Shown in pieces: positions 48,656 to 60,751 of a stretch of DNA of 64,000 nucleotides. The stretch lies in the NCBI RefSeq assembly GCF_003448965.1, contig NZ_QRGC01000001.1, forward strand, positions 186,001 through 250,000. The letters are read 5' to 3'. The notes beneath the pieces were generated by a model, which worked only from the letters and a program-made list of their open reading frames with translations, did not search any database and was not told the origin of the DNA. Position 1 is the first letter of the stretch. Each line of letters begins with the position of its first letter. The translations under genes were made by a program, and so were the position numbers. This DNA comes from Oceanicella sp. SM1341 (lineage in GTDB: Bacteria; Pseudomonadota; Alphaproteobacteria; Rhodobacterales; Rhodobacteraceae).

Positions 48656-48895
48656 TCATGCAGATTCGTCTGCCTCGTAGAGCTGGATCGGCTGCGAGGG
48701 CATCACCGTCGAAATCGCGTGCTTGTACACGAGCTGCGACTGTCCGTCCCGGCGCAGCAGAACGCAAAAGTTGTCAAACCAGGTTACCACGCCCTGCAGT
48801 TTGACACCATTCACGAGGAAAATCGTAACCGGGACCTTGTTCTTGCGGATATTGTTCAGGAACGCATCCTGAAGGTTCTGTTTGTCGGCAGCCAT
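48656..48895 (-). CDS. hfq: RNA chaperone Hfq
   Basis: A hexameric Sm-like RNA chaperone for small RNA regulation, 79 residues. Sm1 is visible as [20 protein letters not shown] and Sm2 as [10 protein letters not shown]. The distal- and proximal-face residues around QNLQDAFLN and the KH of YKHA are conserved. The short C-terminal tail is normal for alphaproteobacteria. Start ATG 48895. Confidence 0.97.
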   Translation of the reverse strand: MAADKQNLQDAFLNNIRKNKVPVTIFLVNGVKLQGVVTWFDNFCVLLRRDGQSQLVYKHAISTVMPSQPIQLYEADESA

Positions 48896-49044
48896 TGTTT
48901 TCAGCCTTCAGTTGTGTGAGGTTCCCCTTCGCGGGGGTGCCCGTTTTTGTTGTTGCACCGCAATAATGGTGGATTCCGGTCAGGATTTCCATACCCCGTC
49001 CGAAATTTCGCCGCAATCCCGGTATGCTCTGCGGCCATCCCGGG

Positions 49045-50553
49045 TTAACGCCGCCACCAGGACGGGTTGAACAGCGCGATCACCGCGAGGGTTTCCAGCC
49101 GTCCCAGCACCATGCCGACACACAGGATGCCCCGCGCCATCGGCGTGATCTCGGCATAGCCGGGGCCGCCCGTCTCAGCCATCTGGGGAACCTGCCCCGT
49201 GGTCGTCAAGGCCGCGATGGAAAAAGCCAGCGCGTCCTGGAAGCCCACGCCGGTGAGGGTGAGGCCGATCATCACCAGCGAGAGTGCGCCCACGAAGAGC
49301 ATCAGGAACACCCAGGAGATGTAGGCACCCCCCTGCCTCAGACGCCGTTCCGCCTCCCCTGCCCCGCCGATGCTGCTGGGATAGGTGAGCCGGCCCAGCT
49401 CGCGCACCCCCTGGCGGAACAGCGCGTAGCAGCGCAGCAGCTTCACGCCGCCCGCGGCCGAGGCCACGCCGCCGCCCATCATCGCGAGCCCGAGCAGGAT
49501 CATGCCCGAGCTGGGCAGCCCGCTCCAGGCCCGCGCCCGGTCCCAGTCGACCGAGGTGAACCCGGTGGTGGTGAGGAAGGACAGCCCGGTGAAGATCGCC
49601 CCCCAGAGCGCGCGCAGCCCCCCCAGCACGTCGACCTGGGTGGAGACGGTGAGCGCCCCCAGCCAGTGCCGCAGGAACAGGATGGCCGCCACGCTGAGCA
49701 CGGCGACCAGCATGAGCCGCAGCTCGGGATCACGCCGCAGCCACTCGAGATCGGCCCGGGAAAAGCGGATGCGCAGGCCCCGGTGCGTGGCCGCCACCAC
49801 GAGGAAACCGAGGGCGATCATCTCGCCCAGCCGGCCGGATCCGGTGCCGAAGGCGCCTTCGTCGACCGTGATCCCGGAGGTGGAGAGCACCGACATCGCG
49901 TGGATGAGCGAGAGCAGCGGCGGCTGGCCCGCCACCGCCAGCAGGAAGGCCAGCGCCACGGTGAGGATGACGTAGGCCGGGGCCAGCAGCCGCACCATGC
50001 GCAGCAGGCGCAGCGAGGCCTCGGCCGAGCCGAGCTGGGTATGGCCGTCCTCCGGCCGCGTGCCGCGCAGCGAGGCACGCACCTCGAAGCCGCCGAGGTT
50101 GAGCGGCGCCATGATCGCCGCCGCCGAGAGCACGATGAGAAAGCCACCGCACCAGGCCACCGTGGCCCGCCACAGGTGCATGGTCGGCGAGACCGCCGGC
50201 CCGTCGATCACCGTGGCCCCGGTGGTGGTGAGGCTGGAGAGCATCTCGAAATAGGCCATCTCGAAGCTGAACTCGTTCCGCAGCAGCAGCAGCGGTGCCG
50301 CCGCCACCGCCGGCAGGAAGACATAGCTCAGCACCAGCGTGAGAAGCTGGGCCCGCGCGGTGATGCGCGGCGTGCGGTTGGCCAGCGCCAGTGCGAGGAT
50401 GCCGGCCATCACCAGCGTGACCATGGCGCACCAGGCAAAGGCCCGCGCCGCGCGCTCGTTGCCCGCGTAGAGCCCGTGCGCGACGGGCAGCAGCATCGCC
50501 AGCCCCGCCCCGGCCAGGCAGAAGGCGAAAAGCGGGATTCGCTGCCACCACAT
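49045..50553 (-). CDS. trkH: TrkH family potassium uptake protein
   Basis: The channel subunit of the Trk K+ uptake system, 502 residues with four repeated M1-P-M2 units. Selectivity-filter-like segments are seen in LSSLTTTGATVID, SVLSTSGITVDEG, LSFLTTTGFTSVDW and ALTTTGQVPQ. It needs TrkA as the gating regulator, encoded immediately upstream with a 3-bp gap. Start ATG 50553-50551. Confidence 0.94.
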   Translation of the reverse strand: MWWQRIPLFAFCLAGAGLAMLLPVAHGLYAGNERAARAFAWCAMVTLVMAGILALALANRTPRITARAQLLTLVLSYVFLPAVAAAPLLLLRNEFSFEMAYFEMLSSLTTTGATVIDGPAVSPTMHLWRATVAWCGGFLIVLSAAAIMAPLNLGGFEVRASLRGTRPEDGHTQLGSAEASLRLLRMVRLLAPAYVILTVALAFLLAVAGQPPLLSLIHAMSVLSTSGITVDEGAFGTGSGRLGEMIALGFLVVAATHRGLRIRFSRADLEWLRRDPELRLMLVAVLSVAAILFLRHWLGALTVSTQVDVLGGLRALWGAIFTGLSFLTTTGFTSVDWDRARAWSGLPSSGMILLGLAMMGGGVASAAGGVKLLRCYALFRQGVRELGRLTYPSSIGGAGEAERRLRQGGAYISWVFLMLFVGALSLVMIGLTLTGVGFQDALAFSIAALTTTGQVPQMAETGGPGYAEITPMARGILCVGMVLGRLETLAVIALFNPSWWRR

Positions 50554-50556
50554 GGA

Positions 50557-51933
50557 TCAGAAGTAATCGACCGCGACGCGGAACATCTGCTCCACGCGGC
50601 GCACGTCCGCGGCCATGGCGAAGACGACGAGGATGTCGCCCTCCTGCAGCACCGTGTCGCCGCGCGGGATCACCACCTTGTCGCCCTTGAGCACGGCACC
50701 GAGGATGGAGCGCTCGGGGAAATCGCAGTCGCGCACCCGCTTGCCGGCGATCGAGGAGGTGCCCAGCACATGCGCCTCCATCACCTCGGCCTCGGCGTCG
50801 CCGATGGAGTAGACCGCGCGCACGCGGCCGTGGCGCACGTGGCGCAGGATGGAAGACACGGTGGTGGCGCGGGGGTTGATGTAGGCGTCGATCCCGAGCG
50901 GCTCCATGAGCTGCATCAGGCTCGCGTCGTTCACCAGCGCGATCACCATCGGGCAGCCGGCGGCCTTGGCCCGGGTGCAGGTGAGCAGGTTGGTCTTGTC
51001 ATCGTCGGTGAGCGCGATCAGCGCGTCGGAGGAGGAGAGGTTCGCCTCCTCCAGCAGGTCCATGTCCAGCCCGTCGCCATGCAGCACGATGGTGCGGTCG
51101 AGCTGGTCGGCCGCGCGCTCGGCCTTCGCCCGGTCGCGCTCGATGATCTTGGCGCGCACCCGCTTGTCGCCCTTGTCGATGTGGTTGGCCACCGTGAGGC
51201 CCACGTTGCCGGCGCCGATCAGGATGATGCGCTCGGCCCGGCGGCTCGACTTGCCGAAGATCTCCAGCGCGCGGGTCTGGTCCTCCTTCGCCACGGTGAG
51301 ATACACCTGATCGCCCTCGTAGAGCTGGTCGTCGGCATAGGCGGCGTGCAGCTTGCCCTCGCGGCGGATGGCAACGACGATGGCCCTCAGGGTGCTGAAC
51401 AGCTCGGTGAGCTGGCGCAGCGGGGTTTTCAGCACCGGGCAGTTCTCGTCGAGCGTGATGCCCATCAGCATCAGCTTGCCGTCGAGGAAACTGCCGGTCT
51501 CGAAGGCTGCCTGGGCGTTGAGACGGCGCAGCGCGCTGTCGGCCACCTCGCGCTCGGGCGAGATGATCACGTCGATGGGCATGTGGTCGCGGCGGAACAG
51601 GTCCGACCACTCCGGCGAGAGATAGCTCTGCGCCCGCAGCCGGGCGATCTTGCGCGGCACCGAGAACACCGAATGCGCCACCTGGCAGGCCACCATGTTC
51701 ACCTCGTCGGCGAAGGTGGCGGCGATGATCATGTCGGCGTCGCGCGCGCCGGCCTGCTCCAGCACGTCCGGATGCGAGGCGAAGCCGGTGATGCCGCCCA
51801 CGTCGAGCGTGTCGGTGGCGCGGCGCACCAGCGCCGCGTTGCTGTCGACCACCGTCACGTCGTTGTTCTCGGTGGCGAGGTGCCGCGCGATCTGCCAGCC
51901 CACCTGGCCGGCGCCGCAGACGATAACCTTCAT
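50557..51933 (-). CDS. trkA: Trk system potassium transporter TrkA
   Basis: The cytoplasmic gating protein of Trk, 458 residues. It is built as two RCK repeats, each with an NAD-binding RCK_N (VIVCGAGQVGWQIARHLA at 2-20; IILIGAGNVGLTVANHI near 233) and an RCK_C (EGDQVYLTV; EGDILVVF). Start ATG 51933-51931. The 292-bp gap to ntrX upstream contains GC-rich stem-loops but no recognisable gene. Confidence 0.95.
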   Translation of the reverse strand: MKVIVCGAGQVGWQIARHLATENNDVTVVDSNAALVRRATDTLDVGGITGFASHPDVLEQAGARDADMIIAATFADEVNMVACQVAHSVFSVPRKIARLRAQSYLSPEWSDLFRRDHMPIDVIISPEREVADSALRRLNAQAAFETGSFLDGKLMLMGITLDENCPVLKTPLRQLTELFSTLRAIVVAIRREGKLHAAYADDQLYEGDQVYLTVAKEDQTRALEIFGKSSRRAERIILIGAGNVGLTVANHIDKGDKRVRAKIIERDRAKAERAADQLDRTIVLHGDGLDMDLLEEANLSSSDALIALTDDDKTNLLTCTRAKAAGCPMVIALVNDASLMQLMEPLGIDAYINPRATTVSSILRHVRHGRVRAVYSIGDAEAEVMEAHVLGTSSIAGKRVRDCDFPERSILGAVLKGDKVVIPRGDTVLQEGDILVVFAMAADVRRVEQMFRVAVDYF

Positions 51934-52225
51934 GTGCGCTCCGTTTGCCCGGCCACGGCGCACCCCCGGCGCGCTGTGGCTGAAAACACCCTCCCGGGGT
52001 GCGCGTTCATCCTGCCCGTTTCCGGGCCGTGGTTACAGTTTCATCCGCCCGCTCGTCTCCCCGCGCGGGGGGCCTCCGCCGCGGCCCGAAGCGCCGCTGC
52101 GCCGGGCCGGATCCGCATGAACTCCGCCCGGCTATCCCCTTGCCCCGCACGGCTTTCCGCGATGCGGGGGCGTGCCTGACTATGGACAAGCCTGCCCGCA
52201 GGTCAACCTCGTTGCGGTGCGGGTA

Positions 52226-53638
52226 TCAGTCTTCCTCCTCCTCGTCGAGGGCGGCGATGCGCGCGCCCCCGCGCGAGAGGGTGACCACGTTGAGCGACTT
52301 GAGCTTGCGGTGCAGCGCCGAGCGCTCCATGCCCACGAAGCTCGCGGTGCGCGAGATGTTGCCGCTGAAGCGGTTGATCTGCGCCACGAGATATTCACGC
52401 TCGAACACCTCGCGCGCCTCGCGCAGCGGCAGCGACACGAGGTCGAGCATCAGCGAATCCGAGCCGTTCTCGCCCGGCCGCGCCGCCGCCTCGCGCGGGA
52501 GCTCGGAGACCTGGATCGGCCCCTTCTCCGGCCCGAGGATCAGCAGCCGCTCGATGAGGTTGCGCAGCTGGCGCACGTTGCCGGGCCAGGGCAGGGTCTG
52601 CAGCGCGGCATCGGCCTCGGCGGTGAAGTCGCGCAGCGGCAGGCCCTGCTCGCGGTGCAGCTTCTCCACGTAGTAGCGGCAGAGCGGCGGAATGTCCTCG
52701 CGCCGGCTGTCGAGCGCGGGAATGTCGATCGGTACCACGTTGAGACGGTGGAACAATTCCTCGCGGAACCGCCCCTCGGCGATCTCGTTGGTCAGGTTGC
52801 GGTTGGTGGCCGAGATCACCCGCACGTCCACCCGCACCGTGTCCGAGCCGCCCACGCGGGCGAAACTCTGGTCCACCAGCACGCGCAGGATTTTCGACTG
52901 CGTTCCCAGGGGCATGTCGGCCACTTCGTCGATGAAGAGGATGCCGCGATGCGCCTGCTCGAACAGGCCGGGGTCATGGGCCGAGCGGTCGGCGTATTCG
53001 CGGCCGAACAGCACTTCCTCCATGCGCTCGGGCGCGATGGTGGCGGCGTTCACCACGATGAAGGGCGCGCCGGCGCGCTCCGACTTGCGGTGGATGTAGC
53101 GCGCCGCCACCTCCTTGCCGCTGCCCGGGGGGCCTGCGAGCAGCACGCGGCTGTTGGTCTTGGCCACCCGGTCGAGCTTGGTGCGCAGGGCGCGCATGGC
53201 GCCGCTCTCGCCGATCATCTCGGCCTCGGCCTGCTCGCGCCTGCGCAGGGCGGCATTGGCGCGCCGGAGCTTCGAGGCTTCGAGCGCGCGGTCGACCACC
53301 ACCATCAACTGGTCGATGTTGAAGGGCTTTTCGATGAAGTCGTAGGCACCCTGCTTCACCGCCGCCACGGCGAGCTCGACATTGCCATGGCCGGAAATGA
53401 TCACCACCGGCAGGTCGGGGTTGTCGCGCCGCGCGGTCTTGAGGATCTCGATTCCGTCCATCCGGCTGTCCTGCAGCCAGATGTCGAGCACCACCAGGTC
53501 GGGCGCGCGCTCGTTGATGGCGGCAAGGGCGGTGTCCGCGTCCCAGGCCATGCGGGTCTGGTGGCCCTCGTCGGCGAGGATCTCGGTCAGGAGCGTGCGA
53601 ATGTCCGGTTCGTCATCGACTACGAGAATGTCTGTCAT
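52226..53638 (-). CDS. ntrX: nitrogen response regulator NtrX
   Basis: Response regulator of 470 residues partnered with NtrY. The receiver domain has phosphoacceptor D52 (LVVLDIWLQD). The AAA+ domain has Walker A AGPPGSGKEVAARYI and Walker B GILFIDEVADMP. A Fis-type helix-turn-helix ends the protein (NISRTASFVGMERSALHRKL). The sigma-54 contact loop GAFTGA is absent: the corresponding stretch reads GREYADRSAHDPG. It is thus unlikely to act through sigma-54 in the classical way, as known for other alphaproteobacterial NtrX. The start overlaps the ntrY stop by 4 bp. Confidence 0.94.
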   Translation of the reverse strand: MTDILVVDDEPDIRTLLTEILADEGHQTRMAWDADTALAAINERAPDLVVLDIWLQDSRMDGIEILKTARRDNPDLPVVIISGHGNVELAVAAVKQGAYDFIEKPFNIDQLMVVVDRALEASKLRRANAALRRREQAEAEMIGESGAMRALRTKLDRVAKTNSRVLLAGPPGSGKEVAARYIHRKSERAGAPFIVVNAATIAPERMEEVLFGREYADRSAHDPGLFEQAHRGILFIDEVADMPLGTQSKILRVLVDQSFARVGGSDTVRVDVRVISATNRNLTNEIAEGRFREELFHRLNVVPIDIPALDSRREDIPPLCRYYVEKLHREQGLPLRDFTAEADAALQTLPWPGNVRQLRNLIERLLILGPEKGPIQVSELPREAAARPGENGSDSLMLDLVSLPLREAREVFEREYLVAQINRFSGNISRTASFVGMERSALHRKLKSLNVVTLSRGGARIAALDEEEED

Positions 53639-55905
53639 GCGGCTGTTCCTGCTCGACTTTCTCGGGGCAATGGCCCGACGGGAATGCGCAGCCGCGCCAA
53701 AGCGCCGGCGTGCCCCGTCTCGTCCGCCGCGGCGTCGGAAAGCTCCAGCCGCCCCGAGTGTTCCTCAACTATCTTGCGCACGATGGAGAGGCCGAGGCCC
53801 GTCCCCTTCTCGCGCGTCGTCACATAGGGCTCGAACAGCCGCGCGCGCTGTGTCGCGGGCAGCCCGATACCGTTGTCCTCGATGCTCAGCACCGCGGCTC
53901 CCTCCTCCTCCTCGAGGCGGACGGAAATCCGCCCCTTCGGCGCATCCCCCTGCTTTTCCTTCCGCGTATCAATAGCTTCGCCTGCGTTCTTGATAAGGTT
54001 GGTGAGCGCCTGCCCGATCAGCGTCGGGTCGACGACCGCATAGAGCGGCGCCTCGGGCAGCGCCATGGAGAAATCGATGTCGGGCCGGCCGCTCTTCTGC
54101 AGCAGCACCGCGTCGCGCACCAGCGAGACGAAATCCTCCCGCCGGGTCTGCGGCGCCGGCATGCGGGCAAACTTGGAGAACTCGTCGACGATGCGGCGCA
54201 AATCGCCGGTCTGCCGGATGATCACGTCGGCGTAATGGTCGAAGTTCTCACGTTCGGTCTCTATCTGCTTGCCGAACTTGCGTTTCAGCCGCTCGGCGGA
54301 GAGCTGGATGGGCGTGAGCGGGTTCTTGATCTCGTGGGCGATGCGGCGGGCCACGTCGCCCCAGGCCGCCATCCGCTGCGCCGAGACGAGGTCGGTGATG
54401 TCGTCGAAGGTGATCACGTAACCCTCGGTCTCGCCGTCGACCATGCGCGAGGAGATGCGCACCAGGAAGTCGCGGCCGCGATTGCCCGCCAGCACGTGCA
54501 CCTGGTCCTGGATCACCGAGCGGCCCTCGGCGCGCATGCGCTCGAACAGCGCGCCGAAGTTCGGCGCCGCGTCGCACAGCGACTGGCCCTGCACCTGGTC
54601 GCACTCCAGCATCTCGCGCGCAGCCCCGTTCATCACCTCCACGGTGCCGTCACCGTCGAGCCCGATCACCCCGGCGGTGACGCCGGAGAGCACGGCCGCG
54701 AAGAGCCTGCGCCTGCGTTCGGTTTCGAGATTTGCCGCCACCAGCGCGTCGCGCTGGCCCTTCACCTGTTCCGTCATGCGGTTGAATATGCGGCTGAGCA
54801 TGGCGATTTCATCATCGCCTTTCTCTTCCGTTACCCGCACCTCGAAATCTCCCGCGCCCACGCGCTGCGCCGCCCCCGCGAGCCGGCCCACCGGGCTTGC
54901 CAGCCGGTCGGCGAACCACAGGCTGAGCCACATGGCCGCGAGGATGACGATCAGCGCGAAGCCGAGGTAGATCAGCGCGAATTCCAGCAACAGCTGCCCG
55001 CGTTCCTGCTCGAGCTGCTGGTAGAAGTTCACCGTGTCCTTGGTCTCGTCGAGCAGGGTGAGGATGCCGCCGTCCACCACGCGGGTGACATAGAGGAAGC
55101 GGTCGGCGAAGCCGGTGAGCCGGATCAGGGCGCGGAACTCGCTGTCCGGCCAGTCCTCGATGATGGCGATATCGCCGCCGAGCGCCACGCCGATGCTCTC
55201 CTCCGAGGGCTTCTCGAAATCGAACAGGTAACTGTCGGAGCCGCGCACCACGATGTCGCCCATGCCGTCGATGACATAGGCCTCCGGCAGCTCGCGCTGG
55301 ATCTGGGCCTGGCCGCGGGCCAGCAACTCGCGCAGGTCGCCCGGCGCCAGCAGCGGGTTGCGCTCCTTCGCGCGCTCCAGGTAGGAGGCGAGCAGCACGA
55401 GGTCGCCCTTCAGGTTCTCCCGGTGCTCGTTCTCGTAGGCCTGCGCGGCGGCGAGCGAGGTGCCCAGCACCGTGCGCACCCGGTCGGAAAACCAGGTCTC
55501 CAGCCCGAAGTTGATCGAGGCGGTGGCGAAGAAGGCCACGAGGATGGTGGGCGCCATCGCCACCACCGAGAACACCAGCATCAGCCGCATGTGCAGCCGC
55601 GAGCCGGCCGACTGCCGCCGCCGCTCGGCGATCATCCGCGCGATGCGGAAGGCCACCAGCGCCGCGATCACCAGCACGTAGAGCAGGTCCACGAGGATGA
55701 CGAAGCGCAGCGGCACGGGGGCCACCGGCCCCTCGAAGGCGCCGAGGGCGAAGACAGTCGCCATCGCCAGGACCGGCCCGAGGACCACCAGCGAGATGGT
55801 CAGTATGTTCCGCATCCGGCGCGAGCGGGAGGCGCGGCTGAACCACTCCGCCGCATGCGCCGGGAGGCTTCCTGTCACGGTGCGCAAGCGATCTCCGGGC
55901 CACAA
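53635..55905 (-). CDS. ntrY: sensor histidine kinase NtrY
   Basis: A membrane sensor of 756 residues. Three or four N-terminal membrane segments and a periplasmic loop (about 30-300) lead into a HAMP domain (LASPVGRLAGAAQRVGAGDF), a PAS domain (AAVLSGVTAGVIGLDGDGTV) and the kinase core. The H-box is [19 protein letters not shown], with N box NLIKNAGEAID and G boxes IEDNGIGLP and GTGLGLSIV. It controls NtrX and is implicated in nitrogen, redox and envelope responses. It lies 13 bp downstream of ntrC. Confidence 0.95.
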   Translation of the reverse strand: MWPGDRLRTVTGSLPAHAAEWFSRASRSRRMRNILTISLVVLGPVLAMATVFALGAFEGPVAPVPLRFVILVDLLYVLVIAALVAFRIARMIAERRRQSAGSRLHMRLMLVFSVVAMAPTILVAFFATASINFGLETWFSDRVRTVLGTSLAAAQAYENEHRENLKGDLVLLASYLERAKERNPLLAPGDLRELLARGQAQIQRELPEAYVIDGMGDIVVRGSDSYLFDFEKPSEESIGVALGGDIAIIEDWPDSEFRALIRLTGFADRFLYVTRVVDGGILTLLDETKDTVNFYQQLEQERGQLLLEFALIYLGFALIVILAAMWLSLWFADRLASPVGRLAGAAQRVGAGDFEVRVTEEKGDDEIAMLSRIFNRMTEQVKGQRDALVAANLETERRRRLFAAVLSGVTAGVIGLDGDGTVEVMNGAAREMLECDQVQGQSLCDAAPNFGALFERMRAEGRSVIQDQVHVLAGNRGRDFLVRISSRMVDGETEGYVITFDDITDLVSAQRMAAWGDVARRIAHEIKNPLTPIQLSAERLKRKFGKQIETERENFDHYADVIIRQTGDLRRIVDEFSKFARMPAPQTRREDFVSLVRDAVLLQKSGRPDIDFSMALPEAPLYAVVDPTLIGQALTNLIKNAGEAIDTRKEKQGDAPKGRISVRLEEEEGAAVLSIEDNGIGLPATQRARLFEPYVTTREKGTGLGLSIVRKIVEEHSGRLELSDAAADETGHAGALARLRIPVGPLPRESRAGTAA

Positions 55906-55918
55906 ACCTGTTGCATGA

Positions 55919-57369
<1,451 letters not shown>

Positions 57370-57370
<1 letters not shown>

Positions 57371-58464
57371 CAGGCGGCTCCCTTCATGCTCTCATGCTGC
57401 GCCTCGGCCTTCTCGGACCAGACCGGCAGCAGCAGGCGGAATGTCGTCCAGCCCGGGTCGCTCTCGCATTCCACCACGCCGCCATGGTCGGCGACGATCT
57501 TGGAGACCAGCGCGAGGCCGAGGCCCGAGCCCGTGGTCTTGGAGGAGACGAAGGGCTCGAAGATGTCGCGCTTGATCTCCTCGGGCACCCCGTGGCCGTT
57601 GTCGGAAATGGTGATCTGCAGCGGCAGGCTCTCGCGCTTGCCGCCGGGCAGCGCGAGCTTCACGCCCGGCCGGTAGGAGGTACGCAGGGTCACGATGCCG
57701 CCCACCTTGGGCGTGGCCTCGGCCGCGTTCTTGATCAGGTTGAGCAGCACCTGCATGAGCTGGTCCGCGTCGCCGGCCGTGGGCGGCAGCGAGGGGTCGA
57801 ACTCCTCCATGAAGCGCACGTGCTTGGCGAAACCGGACTGGGCGGAGAGCTTCGCGCGGTTGAGAATGTCGTGGATGTTCACGGGCTTGCGCGAGGCGGG
57901 GCGGATGTCGCCGAACTGCTCGACCCGCTCGAGCAGCTTGCCGATGCGCTCGGCCTCCTCGCGGATCAGGTCGGTGAGCTCGCGGTCCTGGTCCGACAGC
58001 GACATGGCCAGCAGCTGCGCCGCCCCCGAGATGCCGGCGAGCGGATTCTTGATCTCATGCGCCAGCATCGAGGCCATGCCCACCACCGAGCGTGCCGCCG
58101 AGCGGTGCGACAGCGTGCGGCCCATCTTCTCGGCGATGGCGCGCGGGTAGATCACCACCAGGATCTGGTCGCTCTCGTCGTGCAGCGGCGTGGCGTGGAT
58201 GTCGCACAGCCGCGGCGGCTGCTCGGTCCAGTGCAGGTCGATGTTGTATTGCGCGAGCGAGGCATTGCCGCGCCGCACCTGCTCGACCAGTTCGACCAGC
58301 AGGCTCGTCTCGCCCGCGTGCCGCGCGATCGGCCGGCCCCGCGCCTGGCCGATGCTCATCGACAGGAAGGACTGGGCGCTGGCGTTCAGGTCGAGGATGC
58401 AATCCTGCTCGTCCAGCACGATGGCCGGCTGCGGGATCGCGTTCCAGAGCATCTCGTAATCCAT
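57370..58464 (-). CDS. ntrB: nitrogen sensor kinase NtrB
   Basis: A cytoplasmic histidine kinase of 364 residues with an N-terminal PAS domain ([20 protein letters not shown]) and H-box [19 protein letters not shown]. Later come [20 protein letters not shown] and GSGLGLALV. It phosphorylates NtrC and is governed by PII. ATG 58464 with GGAGGGG upstream is preferred. A TTG at 58497 that overlaps the dusB stop is the alternative and would add 11 residues. The dusB-ntrB-ntrC order is conserved in alphaproteobacteria. Confidence 0.94.
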
Positions 58465-58493
58465 GGTCGTCACCCCTCCGGTTCCCCCATAGC

Positions 58494-59474
58494 TCAAGCG
58501 GCCGCCCTTTCGGGCAGCCCCTCGAGAGTGTCACGCAGCCGGGAGACCACCTCTCCCGGTGCCGATATCCGCATCAGTTCGGCGCGCAGCTCCGCGAGCC
58601 CGAGCGGCTCGAGATACCAGCCCAGGTGCTTGCGCGCCACGCGCAGCCCCAGCTCGGCACCGTAGAAAGAAAGCATGTCCTCGTAGTGACTTATCACCGT
58701 GTCCGCAAGGGCCCTGCCCTGCGGCGCCTCCGGCGCGGGCGCGCCCGCTAGCCCAGCGGCGATCCGGGCCAGCAGCCAGGGCCGCCCCTGCGCGCCGCGC
58801 CCCACCATCACCCCGTCCGCGCCGGAGAGGCGCAGCGCCTCGCGCGCCGTGGCGAGGTCGGTGATGTCACCGTTCGCGATCACGGGGATGCGCACCGCCT
58901 CCTTCACCGGGCGGATCGCCGCCCAGTCTGCCGCGCCCTTGTAGAACTGGCAGCGCGTGCGGCCGTGCACGGTGATCATCTGCACGCCCGCGGCCTCGGC
59001 CCGGGTGGCGATCCCGGGCGCGGTCATGCATTCCGCGTCCCAGCCCAGGCGCATCTTCAGCGTCACCGGCACCTTCACCGCGCCCACCACCGCCTCGATG
59101 AGCGAGAGCGCGTGGTCGGGCTGGCGCATCAGCGCGGAGCCGGACCAGCCATTGGTGACCTTGCGCGCCGGGCAGCCCATGTTGATGTCGATGATGCGCG
59201 CGCCATTCGCCTCGACCATGCGCGCCGCCTCGGCCATCCAGTGCGCCTCGCGCCCGGCGATCTGCACCGAGGAGGCCGCGGCATCGCCCCAGATCTCGGT
59301 GCGCGCCTGGGTGCCCGGCCGGTTGCGCACCATTTCCTCGCTTGCTACCATTTCGGACACGACAAGGCCCGCGCCGAAGCGGCTCACCAGCTTGCGGAAG
59401 GGCAAATCGGTGATTCCTGCCATAGGAGCGAGCAGTACGGGGCTGTCGAGCCCGATTTCATTCACTTTGATCAT
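58494..59474 (-). CDS. dusB: tRNA-dihydrouridine synthase (DusB/NifR3 type)
   Basis: An FMN enzyme of 326 residues that reduces uridines in tRNA. The family motifs are [30 protein letters not shown] with the catalytic Cys, KMRLGWD and [15 protein letters not shown]. Start ATG 59474-59472; the longer frame upstream (to 59540) is not conserved-looking. First gene of dusB-ntrBC-ntrYX, where it was historically called nifR3. Confidence 0.95.
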   Translation of the reverse strand: MIKVNEIGLDSPVLLAPMAGITDLPFRKLVSRFGAGLVVSEMVASEEMVRNRPGTQARTEIWGDAAASSVQIAGREAHWMAEAARMVEANGARIIDINMGCPARKVTNGWSGSALMRQPDHALSLIEAVVGAVKVPVTLKMRLGWDAECMTAPGIATRAEAAGVQMITVHGRTRCQFYKGAADWAAIRPVKEAVRIPVIANGDITDLATAREALRLSGADGVMVGRGAQGRPWLLARIAAGLAGAPAPEAPQGRALADTVISHYEDMLSFYGAELGLRVARKHLGWYLEPLGLAELRAELMRISAPGEVVSRLRDTLEGLPERAAA

Positions 59475-59500
59475 GATTTGCCTAAAGCTTGGGCACGACA

Positions 59501-59513
59501 TGCTGTTACAGCA
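59501..59513. promoter_or_regulatory. palindrome in the dusB-ispDF divergent promoter region
   Basis: TGCTGTTACAGCA is a perfect 6-bp inverted repeat around one T, in the 101-bp gap between the divergent starts of dusB (59474) and ispDF (59576). A possible -10 (TATAGC at 59540) for ispDF lies to its right. It is a candidate operator for the dusB-ntr operon or ispDF; the protein is unknown. Confidence 0.4.
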
Positions 59514-59575
59514 GCATCTTGCCCCTGACAAGGGCTGCATATAGCTTTCGCCGGCCTTCAGGCTGGGGAGTACCG

Positions 59576-60751
59576 ATGCAATTTGCCGCTATCGTCGTCG
59601 CGGCCGGGCGTGGCCTGCGTGCCGGCGGAGATGTTCCGAAACAATATCAGATGCTTGCGGGCATGCCCGTGCTGCGGCGCACTGCCGCGATGCTGCTCGG
59701 CCACCCCGATCTCACCCACCTGTGCGTGGTGATCCACCCGGAGGATTCGGAGCTGTGCCAGCGCGCCCTGCACGGGCTGAGCGACCCGCGGCTGATGCCG
59801 CCGGTCTGCGGCGGGGCGAGCCGGGCGGAATCGGTGCGGGCAGGGCTCGAGCAGCTCGTCGCCATCCGGGGCGACCTGCTGACCCCCGCGGCCCCCGCCA
59901 CGGTTCTCATCCACGACGCCGCGCGCCCGCTCACGCCGCGCCACGTGATCGACGGCGTGCTCGACGCACTGATGATCGACGCGGGCGCCCTGCCCGCCCT
60001 GCCGGTGGTCGACGCGCTGTGGGAAGGCACCGAGGGCCTTGCCCGCGCCCCGCGCTCCCGCGAGGGGCTGTGGCGCGCCCAGACCCCGCAGGGCTTCCGC
60101 CTCGCCGACATCCTCGCCGCCCACCGTGCCCACCGGGGCCCGGCCGACGATGATGTGGCGATTGCCCGCGCGGCAGGCCTGACGGTTGCCATCACCCCGG
60201 GGGCCGAGGAGAATTTCAAGATAACCGCACCCGAGGACTTTGCCCGGGCCGAGCGGCTGCTGGAGGACAAGATGGACATACGCACCGGCAACGGCTTTGA
60301 CGTGCACCGGTTCCGCGAGGGGCCCGGTGTCACGCTCTGCGGCGTGCACGTGCCGCATGACAAGGCGCTGGAGGGGCATTCCGACGCCGACGTGGCCATG
60401 CACGCTGTCACCGACGCGCTGTTCGGCGCCCTTGCCGAGGGCGACATCGGCCAGTGGTTCCCGCCCTCCGAGCCGCGCTGGAAGGGGGCTGCGTCGCATA
60501 TCTTCCTCGAGAAGGCGGCGGAGCGCGTGGCCGCCCGCGCCGGGCGCATCACCCATGTCGATTGCACCATCATCTGCGAGGCGCCCAAGATCGGGCCCTA
60601 CGCGGAGGGCATGCGCGCCCGCCTCGCGCAGATCCTGCAGATCGAGAAGGACCGGGTGAGCGTGAAGGCCACCACCTCCGAGCGGCTCGGCTTTACCGGC
60701 CGCGGCGAGGGGATCGCGGCCATGGCCACCGCGACCGTGGTGCTGCCATGA
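59576..60751 (+). CDS. ispDF: bifunctional IspD-IspF
   Basis: A fused enzyme of the MEP isoprenoid pathway, 391 residues. Residues 1 to about 230 are IspD (MEP cytidylyltransferase: [34 protein letters not shown]). From about 232 it is IspF (MECDP synthase: [12 protein letters not shown] with metal-binding Asp/His, [12 protein letters not shown] and [14 protein letters not shown]). The fusion skips IspE, as is usual in alphaproteobacteria. Start ATG 59576 follows GGGGAG. The stop overlaps pgpA (ATGA). Confidence 0.97.
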   Translation: MQFAAIVVAAGRGLRAGGDVPKQYQMLAGMPVLRRTAAMLLGHPDLTHLCVVIHPEDSELCQRALHGLSDPRLMPPVCGGASRAESVRAGLEQLVAIRGDLLTPAAPATVLIHDAARPLTPRHVIDGVLDALMIDAGALPALPVVDALWEGTEGLARAPRSREGLWRAQTPQGFRLADILAAHRAHRGPADDDVAIARAAGLTVAITPGAEENFKITAPEDFARAERLLEDKMDIRTGNGFDVHRFREGPGVTLCGVHVPHDKALEGHSDADVAMHAVTDALFGALAEGDIGQWFPPSEPRWKGAASHIFLEKAAERVAARAGRITHVDCTIICEAPKIGPYAEGMRARLAQILQIEKDRVSVKATTSERLGFTGRGEGIAAMATATVVLP

